This document shows positions 18,969-27,313 of a DNA stretch of 64,000 nt, piece after piece. The notes under the pieces are model-generated. The model made no database searches and was not told the origin of the DNA. It saw only the letters and a list, made by a program, of their open reading frames with translations. Source of the DNA: Streptomyces sp. WM6386. Lineage in GTDB: Bacteria > Actinomycetota > Actinomycetes > Streptomycetales > Streptomycetaceae. The stretch covers positions 107,763 to 171,762 of the forward strand of contig NZ_JXTE01000007.1 of the NCBI RefSeq assembly GCF_000972385.1, given 5' to 3'. The position numbers and the translations under genes are program-made. Position 1 is the stretch's first letter. The number at the start of each line of letters is the position of its first letter.

Positions 18969-18990
18969 TGAAGTGCACTTCACGGCAAGG
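18969..18990 (-). promoter_or_regulatory. Palindromic operator in a long-spacer promoter (MerR-like)
   Basis: TGAAGTGCACTTCA at 18969-18982 is a perfect 14-base palindrome. On the minus strand it sits between a -35-like CTTGCC and a -10-like CAGACT with a spacer of about 20 bases, the overlong arrangement used by MerR-family activators. Aldo/keto reductase genes are frequent MerR-family targets. No MerR gene is in the window. Confidence 0.45.
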
Positions 18991-18994
18991 GGAT

Positions 18995-19663
18995 TCACGC
19001 CTTGCCGGCGAACGGTCCCTCCAGAGCCGCCCATTGCAGCAGCATGATGGTCTTCGCGTCGGCGATCTCCCCCGCGCGGATCATCTCCAGGGCCCGGCGG
19101 AAGGGCAGTTCGAGGATCTCGATGTCCTCGCCCTCCTCCTCCAGGCCGCCGCCCTCGTGGGTGTGGGTCGAGGGGCCGTACTCGGCGGCGTAGAAGCTGA
19201 CCCGTTCGGTCACGGACCCCGGGCTCATGTAGACGTCGAAGACGTGCCGGACCTCTCCGATGGTGTGCCCGGTCTCCTCGATGACCTCACGCCGTACCGC
19301 GATCTCGGGGTGCTCGTCATCGTCGTCGAGCAGCCCGCCCGGCGTTTCGATCAGCATGCCGTCGGGGTGACCGTTGACGTAGACGGGGAAGCGGAACTGC
19401 CGTGTGAGGAGGACGGTTTCGCGTTCGGCGTCGTAGAGCAGCATGGTGGCGCCGTTGCCGCGGTCGTGGGTCTCGCGCTGCTGGGTGCTCCAACTGCCGT
19501 CGGCGAGTTGGAGGTCGAAGGTGGTGGCCCGCTCGACGTACCAGTGGCTGGACAGGAGTTTCACATCGCGGACCTTGACGCGGGGGTTGCCGGTCAGGCC
19601 GAGGCCGGTGCGGTGCAGTCCGGTGCGGCCCCGGCCGTCGGGGGTGTCGATACCGGCGGTCAT
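18995..19663 (-). CDS. Nudix hydrolase (ADP-ribose/GDP-mannose pyrophosphatase type)
   Basis: 222 residues. The Nudix box is intact around residues 110-135 (GGLLDDDD...REVIEETGH), preceded by the LIETPGG strand typical of the NudK/NudF sugar-nucleotide pyrophosphatases. An N-terminal arm and a YMSPGSVTE segment support dimeric pyrophosphatases of this group. The substrate cannot be fixed from sequence. It is leftward, and its stop is only 12 bases before the palindrome that precedes the broken reductase gene. Confidence 0.85.
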   Translation of the reverse strand: MTAGIDTPDGRGRTGLHRTGLGLTGNPRVKVRDVKLLSSHWYVERATTFDLQLADGSWSTQQRETHDRGNGATMLLYDAERETVLLTRQFRFPVYVNGHPDGMLIETPGGLLDDDDEHPEIAVRREVIEETGHTIGEVRHVFDVYMSPGSVTERVSFYAAEYGPSTHTHEGGGLEEEGEDIEILELPFRRALEMIRAGEIADAKTIMLLQWAALEGPFAGKA

Positions 19664-19738
19664 CGGGCGTCCCGGGTCGGGCGGAAGATCAACGTGGTCA
19701 TGTCTCCCTGTCTATCAGCCCCGGGAGCTTCGGTGCGG

Positions 19739-19770
19739 GCACCACGGAGGCGTCCCGCGCTCCGTGGTGC
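19739..19770. terminator. Hairpin terminator after the kinase gene
   Basis: A perfect 11-base stem (GCACCACGGAG / CTCCGTGGTGC) with a ten-base loop lies 15 bases past the stop of the leftward PfkB kinase gene. There is no U tract, which is usual for Streptomyces terminators. Confidence 0.75.
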
Positions 19771-19785
19771 TCCTTGGGCCTCAGC

Positions 19786-20715
19786 TCACATGCGCACCTT
19801 GGCGGTCATGGAGAACTCGTCGGCCTCGGCGAGGTCGAAGTCCCCGTGGTCGCTGCCGAGCCCCTGCGCCACCAGTGCCGCCGCCGCGCTGCCCAGAATG
19901 GCGGCCTCTCGCGGCGTGCGGTCGAGGCTGATGCCGCGCAGGAAGCCGGCGGAGAAGGCGTCGCCGCATCCGGTCGTGTCGACGACGTCGATCTCGAAGG
20001 CGGGGACGCTCTCGGTGCCCTCGGCGGTCACCAGCAGCGCGCCCTCACCACCGCGGGTGACGGCGACGAGCCCGGCCCCGGCGGCGACCAGCTTCTTCGC
20101 GCCGGCCACGAGGTCGTCCTCGCCGCTGAAGCCGAGCACCTGGTCGTCGTTGGGCAGCAGGAAGTCGACGTACGGGAGCAGCGGCTCGATCTGGTCGAAG
20201 GTGCCGAGCTCACCGGGGGCGAGAAGGTCCACGGAGGTGACGACGTCATGCTCCTTGGCGTGCGCCAGGATGCGTGCGGCGACCTCGGCGCCGATCAACT
20301 CCGGTCCGCCCAGGTGGAGATGGGTCGCCTCGGCGACCGCGTCCCAGGGGACGTCGTCGAGGCCGTAGGTGATGTTGGCGCCGAGGAGGTGGAGGGAGGG
20401 GCGGTCGCCGTTGGGCCGGATGGGCAGGACGCTCGCGGAGGTGGAGGTGTCGATGCGGCGGACGAGCAGGGCGGTGTCGATACCGGCCGTGTCGAGCAGC
20501 TGCACCAGCAGGTCGCCCGTCGGGTCGGTGCCGATCGCTCCGGCCGTACGCACCTGTGCGCCGAGCTTGGCGAGGGTGAGCGCGGTGCCGGCGGCCGTTC
20601 CGGCGGCGGTCATGCGTATGTCATCCACCAGGGTGGCGCCCTGCCCCTCGGGTATGGCCTCCACCGGCCGTACCAGCACGTCCAGTACGTGCACGCCCAT
20701 CGTGACGACCTTCAT
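19786..20715 (-). CDS. PfkB family carbohydrate kinase
   Basis: 309 residues. The first PfkB region reads AGTAAGTALTLAKLGAQV, and the second signature is DTTGCGDAFSAGFLRG near residue 250, with catalytic Asp in GCGD. The ATG at 20715 follows AGGAGGGA and overlaps the aldolase stop (TGATG), so the two enzymes are coupled. Kinase plus class II aldolase suggests phosphorylation and then cleavage of a sugar such as a deoxypentose, fuculose or another ketose. Which one is not visible. Confidence 0.85.
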   Translation of the reverse strand: MKVVTMGVHVLDVLVRPVEAIPEGQGATLVDDIRMTAAGTAAGTALTLAKLGAQVRTAGAIGTDPTGDLLVQLLDTAGIDTALLVRRIDTSTSASVLPIRPNGDRPSLHLLGANITYGLDDVPWDAVAEATHLHLGGPELIGAEVAARILAHAKEHDVVTSVDLLAPGELGTFDQIEPLLPYVDFLLPNDDQVLGFSGEDDLVAGAKKLVAAGAGLVAVTRGGEGALLVTAEGTESVPAFEIDVVDTTGCGDAFSAGFLRGISLDRTPREAAILGSAAAALVAQGLGSDHGDFDLAEADEFSMTAKVRM

Positions 20716-21398
20716 CAGGTTCCCTCCTGCACAGGTGGTACGGATTGTGTGGTGCCGTAATTGCGCGCGATGGCGGCCTCGATGACCGCGAGTTGCTGCT
20801 GTTCGTCGAGGACGCGGGGCTGCCCGATGGCGGCCGCGCTCCGATACACCCCGCAGGCCCACTCCAGCAGCAGGGCGTGCTCGACCGCCTTGTCGAGCGT
20901 CGGCGCGTGGGTGACCGCGCCGTGGTTGGCCATCAGGGCTCCGCCGCGGCCCTCCAGCGCGGTGAGCACCGACTCGGCGAGTTCCGGGGTGCCGAAGGTG
21001 GCGTACGGTGCGACGCGTACGGTGCCGCCGAGGGTGAGCAACTGGTAGTGGATGCAGGGCAGTTCGTCGAGGACGAGGGAGAGCGCGGTCGCCATGGGCG
21101 CATGGGTGTGGACGACGGCGCCGGTGCCGTAGCGGTGGTAGACACCGAGGTGCAGGTCCAGTTCGGAGGTCGGCCGGAGGGTTCCGGACACGATCTTTCC
21201 GTCGAGGTCGACGACGGTCACCTGGTCCGGGGTGAGGTCGGCGAGGACCGCGCCGGTGGCGGTGATCGCGACCCGGTCGTCCGTGCGCACGCTGACGTTC
21301 CCGGCCGTGCCGATGAGGAGTCCCTCGGCGCCCAGCCGACGGCAGGCGTCGGCAACGGCGGCCCGCTCCCCGCTCCACGCCGAGCTTGAGTCGGTCAT
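20715..21398 (-). CDS. Class II aldolase/adducin family protein
   Basis: 227 residues of the zinc-dependent FucA/AraD fold. The residues expected at the active site are present: Glu79 in TSELDLH, His97 and His99 in VHTHAP, and His159 in MANHG. IGTAGNVSVRTDD is the phosphate-binding loop. It probably cleaves a 1-phosphorylated ketose to dihydroxyacetone phosphate and an aldehyde. First gene of a two-gene operon with the PfkB kinase, divergent from a TetR regulator. Confidence 0.85.
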   Translation of the reverse strand: MTDSSSAWSGERAAVADACRRLGAEGLLIGTAGNVSVRTDDRVAITATGAVLADLTPDQVTVVDLDGKIVSGTLRPTSELDLHLGVYHRYGTGAVVHTHAPMATALSLVLDELPCIHYQLLTLGGTVRVAPYATFGTPELAESVLTALEGRGGALMANHGAVTHAPTLDKAVEHALLLEWACGVYRSAAAIGQPRVLDEQQQLAVIEAAIARNYGTTQSVPPVQEGT

Positions 21399-21456
21399 GC
21401 GCGCGACGCTAACCTAAACATGAAACAAAGTCACGTTCACGTTCGGAGGTTGTTGC
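21399..21456. promoter_or_regulatory. Divergent promoter region between aldolase and TetR genes
   Basis: The 58-base gap is locally AT-rich. On the minus strand TAGGTT (21416-21411) fits the TAGRRT -10 pattern for the aldolase gene. A partial inverted repeat, TGAAAC...GTTCA, spans 21421-21439 and is a plausible TetR operator. GGAGGT at 21445-21450 is the ribosome site of the TetR gene. Confidence 0.45.
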
Positions 21457-22134
21457 GTGGCCGATCCCATCGCGGACACCGACTGGGCGGCGGGCGTCGC
21501 CTCGCTGCGCCGCACACCCCAGCAGGCCCGTAGCAAGGCCCGGCTCGCCCGGGTCCTGGAAACCGCCGAGCGCGTGCTGATCGAGGAGGGCGTCGAGGCG
21601 CTCACCACGACCCGGATCGCGGCCGAGGCCAGGGTCTCCGTCGGCTCGCTGTATCAGTATCTGCCGGACCGTGGGGCGATCATCGAGGCCCTCGCGGCCG
21701 GGTACTTCGCGAAGCTGGAAGCCGCGATGGACGACCTGGTCGGCGCGGCCGCCGCACAGCGCTGGGACGACCCGGTCGGCATCCTCATCGACGCGTTCGC
21801 CTCCATCTACCGCACCGAACACGGCTTCCGCGCCCTGTGGTTCGGCAGCGGTCTCACCGAACAGACCCGGGCCGCCGACCGGGAGCACAAGCGCCGTATG
21901 GCCGACGGCATCCGCCGTATCCTCCTCGCCCTCGACCTCGCCGAGGACGACGAGGCGCTGGCCCGCACCTGTCACGCGGCCATGCTCGTGGCCGACGCTC
22001 TCGCCCAGGAGGCGTTCCGGCGGGACAGGGCGGGGGACGCGGCGCTGCTGGACGAGGCGAAGGTCATGCTGCGGGGGTATCTGGGGGAGGTGGCGGCGCG
22101 CTATCGGGGCGGGGCGACACGGGGCGACCGCTGA
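21457..22134 (+). CDS. TetR family transcriptional regulator
   Basis: 225 residues. The N-terminal TetR DNA-binding domain is clear (about residues 20-70, with ALTTTRIAAEARVSVGSLYQ and LPDR following). The C-terminal ligand domain is variable. The GTG start is set by GGAGGT six bases upstream. Divergent placement next to the aldolase/kinase pair makes those genes its likely target. The extra basic N-terminal arm (RRTPQQARSKARLARVLE) is common in this subgroup. Confidence 0.88.
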   Translation: MADPIADTDWAAGVASLRRTPQQARSKARLARVLETAERVLIEEGVEALTTTRIAAEARVSVGSLYQYLPDRGAIIEALAAGYFAKLEAAMDDLVGAAAAQRWDDPVGILIDAFASIYRTEHGFRALWFGSGLTEQTRAADREHKRRMADGIRRILLALDLAEDDEALARTCHAAMLVADALAQEAFRRDRAGDAALLDEAKVMLRGYLGEVAARYRGGATRGDR

Positions 22135-22140
22135 AACGCG

Positions 22141-22173
22141 ACCGGCGGACCTGCCTCAGGCAGATCCGCCGGT
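22141..22173. terminator. Hairpin terminator shared by tRNA-Pro and the TetR gene
   Basis: ACCGGCGGA pairs with TCCGCCGGT across an inner CTGCCT/AGGCAG stem. It lies eight bases past the tRNA 3' end on the minus strand and six bases past the TetR stop on the plus strand, so it can serve both convergent units. Confidence 0.75.
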
Positions 22174-22181
22174 GAACACCG

Positions 22182-22255
<74 letters not shown>

Positions 22256-22345
22256 GTGCGTTTTCGCGCGGTGAACCGCGTGATCGCGCGAAGAGCACTT
22301 TACCCCACGTGGTGGGCCGCTTCGAAGACGGCCCGGGCCGCGCGG

Positions 22346-22351
22346 GACAAT
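22346..22351 (+). promoter_or_regulatory. -10 box of a probable leaderless promoter (DUF309 gene)
   Basis: GACAAT ends six bases before the ATG at 22358. No ribosome binding site lies between. Confidence 0.4.
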
Positions 22352-22357
22352 CGGCGT

Positions 22358-22873
22358 ATGGGCAGTACATCCTCAGGACAGCAGGCCGACGCCAGGGACC
22401 GGGACAACGAGGGGCGGGCACGCAACGCCCGGCCCCGGGACGGGCTCGGGCGGCCCCTGCCGTACGGCGCGGACGGGGTGGAGCGGCAGCCGGAGGGGGT
22501 CGTACGCACCCCCGAGCGGAGCGTCGCTGAGGCCCAGGAGCTGCTGGACGCGGGCAAGCCCTTCCATGCGCACGAGGTCTTCGAGGACGCCTGGAAGTCC
22601 GGGCCCGAGGAGGAGCGGGCCCTGTGGCGGGGCCTGGCCCAGCTCGCGGTCGGCCTCACGCACGCGGCCCGGGGCAACGTCACGGGCGGGGCGCGGCTGC
22701 TGCGGCGCGGGGCGGGGGCGATCGAGGAGTGGGCGTCGGCCCCGGGGCACTCCCAGCCGTACGGAATGGATCCGGCCGGGCTCGCGGGGTGGGCCCGGGA
22801 GCTGGCGGAGGACGTGGAGCGGGGCGGCGGGCCCGTGGACGCGAAGGGACGGGCACCGCGCCTGCGACAGTGA
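22358..22873 (+). CDS. DUF309 domain protein
   Basis: 171 residues. A polar, low-complexity N-terminus of about 55 residues leads into the compact helical DUF309 domain (about residues 60-150). The domain is recognised by [18 protein letters not shown] and by [18 protein letters not shown]. Conserved His and Glu residues in the first helix pair may bind something, but the biochemical role of the family is unknown. The start at 22358 is preferred because the homology and composition begin there. Confidence 0.8.
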   Translation: MGSTSSGQQADARDRDNEGRARNARPRDGLGRPLPYGADGVERQPEGVVRTPERSVAEAQELLDAGKPFHAHEVFEDAWKSGPEEERALWRGLAQLAVGLTHAARGNVTGGARLLRRGAGAIEEWASAPGHSQPYGMDPAGLAGWARELAEDVERGGGPVDAKGRAPRLRQ

Positions 22874-23112
22874 CGCCGGAGGCGGCGCCGCCCGGAGCGC
22901 GTCGAGCCGTGGGCGCGCACCCGGGTCTCGGGCCGGACCCGGCCCAGAAGGAGTCCGGGAGCGCGTACAGCCGCGGCACGGCGCCGGACCTCGGGCGCCC
23001 CGACACCCGGCCCCGCACCGCGCCCCTGCCTCACAACTCCGACCCGCCCCCGTCACGCCCCCGACCTGGACGCGGTGCCGTCACTGTCGGTGCCGTACGG
23101 CAGACTCGGGGC

Positions 23113-23886
23113 GTGCGAAAGATTCATGTCATCGGTATCGGCGCGGGCGACCCCGACCAGCTCACCCTCCAGGCGGTCAGGGCGCTGCGGAGCACGGACG
23201 TGTTCTTCGTCCTGGACAAGGGCGAGGTGAAGAGCGACCTGACGGATCTGCGCCGGGACATGCTGGAGGCGCACATACCCGAGGGGACGTATCGCGTCGT
23301 CGAGGCGCGGGATCCGGAGCGGGACCGCAGGGCGGGCGGTGCGGCCTACTCGCCCGCCGTCGGGGACTGGCGCAGCGCCCGTGCCGAGATCTACGAGCGG
23401 CTGATCACCGAGGAACTGGGCGCGGACGAGAGCGGTGCGTTCCTGGTGTGGGGCGACCCCGCGCTGTACGACAGCACGCTCGGAATCCTGGAGGAGATCC
23501 TCGACCGGGGTGCCGTCGGCTTCGAGTACGACGTCGTGCCCGGCATCAGCAGTGTCTCCGCCCTCGTCGCCCGGCATCGCACCGGACTGAACCGGGTCGC
23601 CCGGCCCGTGCAGATCACCACCGGACGGCGGCTCGCCGAAGGATTCCCCGAGGGCGTGGACGACGTGGTCGTGATGCTCGACGCCCACCAGACCTTCCGG
23701 CAGTACGCGGACGAGGACATCGACATCTACTGGGGCGCCTACATCGGCACCCCGGACGAGATCCTCGCCTCGGGTCCGATCGCCGAGGCCGCGCCCCGGA
23801 TCGAGCGGCTGCGGGCCGAGGCCCGGGAGCGCAAAGGCTGGATCATGGACACGTATCTCCTGCGCCGCAACCCCGGGGAGCGGTAG
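23113..23886 (+). CDS. cobF: Precorrin-6A synthase, deacetylating (CobF)
   Basis: 257 residues of the tetrapyrrole methylase fold. [15 protein letters not shown] is the N-terminal glycine-rich motif, and [15 protein letters not shown] and [14 protein letters not shown] form the S-adenosylmethionine site. The N-terminal RKIHVIGIG and the C-terminal [10 protein letters not shown] are typical of CobF, which methylates precorrin-5 at C1 and releases acetate on the oxygen-dependent cobalamin route. GTG start without a clear ribosome site; CAGACT six bases upstream may be a -10 box. The 239 bases upstream, back to the DUF309 gene, show no gene. Confidence 0.85.
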   Translation: MRKIHVIGIGAGDPDQLTLQAVRALRSTDVFFVLDKGEVKSDLTDLRRDMLEAHIPEGTYRVVEARDPERDRRAGGAAYSPAVGDWRSARAEIYERLITEELGADESGAFLVWGDPALYDSTLGILEEILDRGAVGFEYDVVPGISSVSALVARHRTGLNRVARPVQITTGRRLAEGFPEGVDDVVVMLDAHQTFRQYADEDIDIYWGAYIGTPDEILASGPIAEAAPRIERLRAEARERKGWIMDTYLLRRNPGER

Positions 23887-23945
23887 GGCACCCGAGCGGC
23901 CCCGTCCCGCATGCGTCACTGGGCCACCGGTGTGACCGTGGCCTC

Positions 23946-26018
23946 GTGACCGTCACCGAGGAAACCGCGCCGCCCGCCGCAGAGCCGCCGGTACTGGACA
24001 AGCGTCGCCGCAACGTCGTCTTCGTGACGATCATGCTGGGCATGCTGCTGGCCGCCCTGGACCAGACGATCGTCGGCACGGCCCTGCCGACGATCGTGTC
24101 GGACCTGGGCGGCGCCGAGCACATGTCGTGGGTGGTCACCTCCTATCTGCTCGCGGAGACCGTCTCAACGGTCCTGGTGGGCAAGTTCGGCGACCTGTTC
24201 GGCCGCAAGGTGGTCTTCCAGGTATCGGCGATCGTGTTCATCACGGGTTCGTTCCTGTGCGGTCTCGCCGGGAACATGACGTTGCTGATCGTCTGGCGGG
24301 CGATGCAGGGCATCGGCGCGGGCGGTCTGATGGTGACGTCGATGGCCCTCATCGCCGACGTCATCCCGCTGCGGGAGCGCGGCAAGTACCAGGGCGCCAT
24401 CGGTGCCGTCTTCGGTGTCGCGACCGTCATCGGGCCGCTGCTGGGTGGTCTGTTCACCGACCATCTGACCTGGCGCTGGGCGTTCTACGTCAACGTCCCG
24501 ATCGCCGTCGTCGTCGTCTTCGCGGCCGCCCGCACGATCCCGGTGGTGAAGTCGGCCTCCCGGCCGATCATCGACTATCTCGGCATCGCACTGGTCGCGG
24601 TCGGCGCCAGCGCGCTGATCCTGGCGACGAGTTGGGGCGGCAACGAGTACGCGTGGGGTTCGGGCGTCATCATCGGCCTGTTCGTCGGCGGCACCGTCGC
24701 CCTCGGTCTGTTCTGCTGGGCGGAGACCCGGGCGCCGGAACCGATGCTGCCCATGCGGCTGTTCAGGAACCCGGTGTTCACGGTCTGCTCGATCCTCAGT
24801 TTCATCGTCGGCTTCGCCATGCTCGGCGCGATGACCTATCTGCCGAGCTATCTGCAGTACGTCGACGGCGACTCGGCCACGGTCTCCGGGGTACGGACGC
24901 TGCCGATGGTCATCGGCCTGCTCATCGCGTCCGTCGCGAGCGGCAACGTGGTCAGCAAGACCGGGCACTACCGGATCTTCCCGATCGTCGGCTCCCTGGT
25001 GATGGGGATCGGGCTGTATCTGATGTCCCTGATGGGGCCGGGCACCGGGACCTGGCTGGAGTCGCTGTACATGTTCGTGCTCGGCACCGGAATCGGTCTG
25101 TGCATGCAGGTGCTGACGATCGCCGTGCAGAACACCGTCGACTACACCGACCTGGGCACCGCCACCTCCGGTGTCACCTTCTTCCGTACGCTGGGCAGTT
25201 CGTTCGGCACGGCCGTCTTCGGCACCATCTACGCCAACTCGCTCAAGCCCAACCTCGAGGACGGCATCGCGCGGGCCGCGCAGACCGGCAGCGGCCTCGA
25301 CCCGGCGGCCATCGCCAAGGCGGCGACCAGTCCGGAGGGCGTGCACAACCTGCCCGCGGAGGTGGCCTCCCCGATCATCGACGCCTACGCCGACACCATC
25401 CAGACCGTCTTCCTGTGGACGGTGCCGGTCGCGGCGCTGGGCTTCGTGGTCGCCCTGTTCCTCAAGCAGGTTCAGCTGCGCGACAGCGCGCGGGCGGGCT
25501 CGACCGACATGGGCGAGGGCTTCGGGCAGCCGTCCGGCGCGGACTCGCAGCGGGTACTGGAAGCAGCGGTCGGGAAGATCATCGGCACCACGGGCCTTGA
25601 GGACGCGCGTCGGATCGTCGCCGCGTCCGACACCCGTCTGGACATCGCCGGAGCCTGGGCGGTGATGCAGGTGGAGCTGTTCACGCGGATGACGGGCCAC
25701 GCCAGTCTGGGCCTGATGGCCGCCCGCCGTCACATGCCGCCCGAGGTACTGCTGCCGGTCTTCGACCGGATGGTCGATGAGGGCTATCTGACCCGCGCCG
25801 GCAACCTCTTCTCGCACACCGACGCGGGCACCCGCGAGGCCCATGTCATCGGCAAGGCCTGGGCCACGTGGCTGGAGGAGCGGGTGCAGGAGGACATCGG
25901 CCGCCCGGCGGGCACGGATCTGCGGGCCGCGGTCGACACGATCTCCAAGCGCCTGCTGGTGGAGGACCTGGGCAACGGCCTGACGGAACGGCCCAGGGAA
26001 CTGGCCTCCACCCACTGA
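23946..26018 (+). CDS. MFS drug exporter (DHA2 type) with C-terminal winged-helix-like tail
   Basis: 690 residues. About fourteen transmembrane segments occupy residues 20-520. Conserved motifs include [13 protein letters not shown] (TM1), [10 protein letters not shown] (loop 2-3) and [12 protein letters not shown], all typical of EmrB/QacA proton antiporters. After the last segment a 170-residue cytoplasmic region includes [22 protein letters not shown], which reads like a MarR-type winged helix. The GTG at 23946 fits the start of homology but lacks a strong ribosome site. Substrate unknown; the neighbouring corrin genes are probably coincidental. Confidence 0.85.
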   Translation: MTVTEETAPPAAEPPVLDKRRRNVVFVTIMLGMLLAALDQTIVGTALPTIVSDLGGAEHMSWVVTSYLLAETVSTVLVGKFGDLFGRKVVFQVSAIVFITGSFLCGLAGNMTLLIVWRAMQGIGAGGLMVTSMALIADVIPLRERGKYQGAIGAVFGVATVIGPLLGGLFTDHLTWRWAFYVNVPIAVVVVFAAARTIPVVKSASRPIIDYLGIALVAVGASALILATSWGGNEYAWGSGVIIGLFVGGTVALGLFCWAETRAPEPMLPMRLFRNPVFTVCSILSFIVGFAMLGAMTYLPSYLQYVDGDSATVSGVRTLPMVIGLLIASVASGNVVSKTGHYRIFPIVGSLVMGIGLYLMSLMGPGTGTWLESLYMFVLGTGIGLCMQVLTIAVQNTVDYTDLGTATSGVTFFRTLGSSFGTAVFGTIYANSLKPNLEDGIARAAQTGSGLDPAAIAKAATSPEGVHNLPAEVASPIIDAYADTIQTVFLWTVPVAALGFVVALFLKQVQLRDSARAGSTDMGEGFGQPSGADSQRVLEAAVGKIIGTTGLEDARRIVAASDTRLDIAGAWAVMQVELFTRMTGHASLGLMAARRHMPPEVLLPVFDRMVDEGYLTRAGNLFSHTDAGTREAHVIGKAWATWLEERVQEDIGRPAGTDLRAAVDTISKRLLVEDLGNGLTERPRELASTH

Positions 26019-26050
26019 GAATCCATGTGCGGGACGGGCCGGAAAGTCGT

Positions 26051-26056
26051 CATACT
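26051..26056 (+). promoter_or_regulatory. -10 box of a probable leaderless promoter (zinc-ribbon gene)
   Basis: CATACT ends six bases before the ATG at 26063, with no ribosome binding site between. Confidence 0.4.
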
Positions 26057-26062
26057 CCCGGC

Positions 26063-26479
26063 ATGCCTCCCGTCCGCTTCCATGATCCCGGCCTCGACGC
26101 GCACCACTTCAGCGACTCGGTGCTGGTCCGCTGCCCGCGCTGCGACCGGATCGCGCACTTCGAGCGGAGCGCACCGCCGCAGCCTCGGGTGATCTGCCGG
26201 TCCTGCGGTCTGTGCCGGCCCACGAACCGGTGCGCCTGGCCGAAGCTGTGGCTGCGCACCGAGACCCGTCACGGTGTCGTGTGGGCGTACAGCCTCGAAC
26301 ACCTCGACCTGCTCAGGCGGTTCGTGGCGGCGGACCTGCGCGAGCGTGATCCCTGGTACGAGCACGGGCGCAAGATGACGTACATCGGCCGGCTCCCCGT
26401 CTGGATCAAGAGTGCCAAGAACCGCACCGAGGTGCTGCGCGCCATCGACCGCATGCGGGCCTCGGTCATCTCCGGCTGA
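26063..26479 (+). CDS. Small zinc-ribbon protein of unknown function
   Basis: 138 residues. Cys24/Cys27 (CPRC) and Cys45/Cys48 (CRSC) form a zinc ribbon, and further cysteines lie at 51 and 57. The rest is a basic, aromatic-rich segment (PWYEHGRKMTYIGRLPVWI) that repeats in many actinobacterial homologues as I recall them, but no enzyme is recognised. The 3' end overlaps the convergent cobK gene by 14 bases. A role in nucleic-acid binding is only a guess. Confidence 0.7.
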   Translation: MPPVRFHDPGLDAHHFSDSVLVRCPRCDRIAHFERSAPPQPRVICRSCGLCRPTNRCAWPKLWLRTETRHGVVWAYSLEHLDLLRRFVAADLRERDPWYEHGRKMTYIGRLPVWIKSAKNRTEVLRAIDRMRASVISG

Positions 26480-27212
26480 GGCCCAGCCGCTCCAGGACCC
26501 CGGCGACATCGGGCACCGTCTCCATGTCCGCGGGCAGCGGGGGACGTCGTACGACCACGACGGGCAACGCCAGTCGGCGTGCGGCCGTGAGTTTCGCGGC
26601 TGTCGCCGCTCCCCCGCTGTCCTTCGTCACCACGACGTCGATGCAGTGCGTGGACAGCAGCGCGGACTCGTCGTCCTCGGTGAACGGGCCGCGTGCCAGC
26701 AGGACTTCGGTGCGCGGTGGCATCGGCGGCTCGGGCAGTTCCACGGAGCGTACGACGAAGTGGAGTTCGGTCAGGTGAGCGAAGGCCGCGAGGCCCAGGC
26801 GGCCGGTGGTGAGGAACACTCGGGGGCCCAGCAGTGGCAGCAGGCCGGCGGCCTCCGCCAGTGAACCGACCGGATACCAGCGGTCCTCGGGACCGGGCCG
26901 CCACCCCGGGCGGCGCAGCACCACCGCCGGTACGCCGGTCGCGGCGGCGGCCCGGGCCGCGTTTCCCGTGATGGTCTCGGCGAACGGATGCGTGGCGTCG
27001 ACGAGAGCGTCCACCTTCTGCTCGCGCAGCCAGTCGGCGAGGCCCTCCACACCGCCGAACCCTCCGATGCGTATGTCCCCGGTGACGGCTCCGGGCCGGG
27101 TCACCCGGCCCGCGAGGGAGGTGGTGACGCGGATGCCGGGGAGCGCGGTGAGCGCGGCGGCGAGTTCACGGGCCTCGGTGGTGCCGCCGAGGATGAGGAC
27201 GTGGGGGGCCAT
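26466..27212 (-). CDS. cobK: Precorrin-6A reductase (CobK/CbiJ)
   Basis: 248 residues. HVLILGGTTEARELAAAL is the characteristic N-terminal nucleotide-binding motif of CobK. VDATHPFAETITGNA and VVTKDSGG are the other conserved segments. The enzyme reduces the corrin ring of precorrin-6A with NADPH. It acts just after the CobF product in the pathway, but the two genes are separated by an exporter and a zinc-ribbon gene and lie on opposite strands. TACGCT seven bases upstream of the ATG suggests a leaderless mRNA. Confidence 0.88.
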   Translation of the reverse strand: MAPHVLILGGTTEARELAAALTALPGIRVTTSLAGRVTRPGAVTGDIRIGGFGGVEGLADWLREQKVDALVDATHPFAETITGNAARAAAATGVPAVVLRRPGWRPGPEDRWYPVGSLAEAAGLLPLLGPRVFLTTGRLGLAAFAHLTELHFVVRSVELPEPPMPPRTEVLLARGPFTEDDESALLSTHCIDVVVTKDSGGAATAAKLTAARRLALPVVVVRRPPLPADMETVPDVAGVLERLGLSRR

Positions 27213-27219
27213 GAAGGAG

Positions 27220-27225
27220 AGCGTA
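27220..27225 (-). promoter_or_regulatory. -10 box of a probable leaderless promoter (cobK)
   Basis: TACGCT on the minus strand, ending seven bases before the ATG at 27212. No ribosome binding site is present. Confidence 0.4.
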
Positions 27226-27301
27226 CGAAGGGCGTGCGGGAGAGCGGGCACGGGGGGTTCGTTCGATTTCCGCTGTCTATACGGTTCGACACGGCCGCCG
27301 C

Positions 27302-27307
27302 TACACT
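27302..27307 (+). promoter_or_regulatory. -10 box of a probable leaderless promoter (large membrane protein)
   Basis: TACACT ends six bases before the GTG at 27314, which supports that start for a gene without a Shine-Dalgarno site. Confidence 0.45.
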
Positions 27308-27313
27308 TCGCCG

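Noticed and set aside
22874-23112. Possible small gene or cobalamin riboswitch upstream of cobF
   Set aside because: No start with a ribosome site, no B12-box-like conserved sequence seen; the open frames are antisense or low-complexity.
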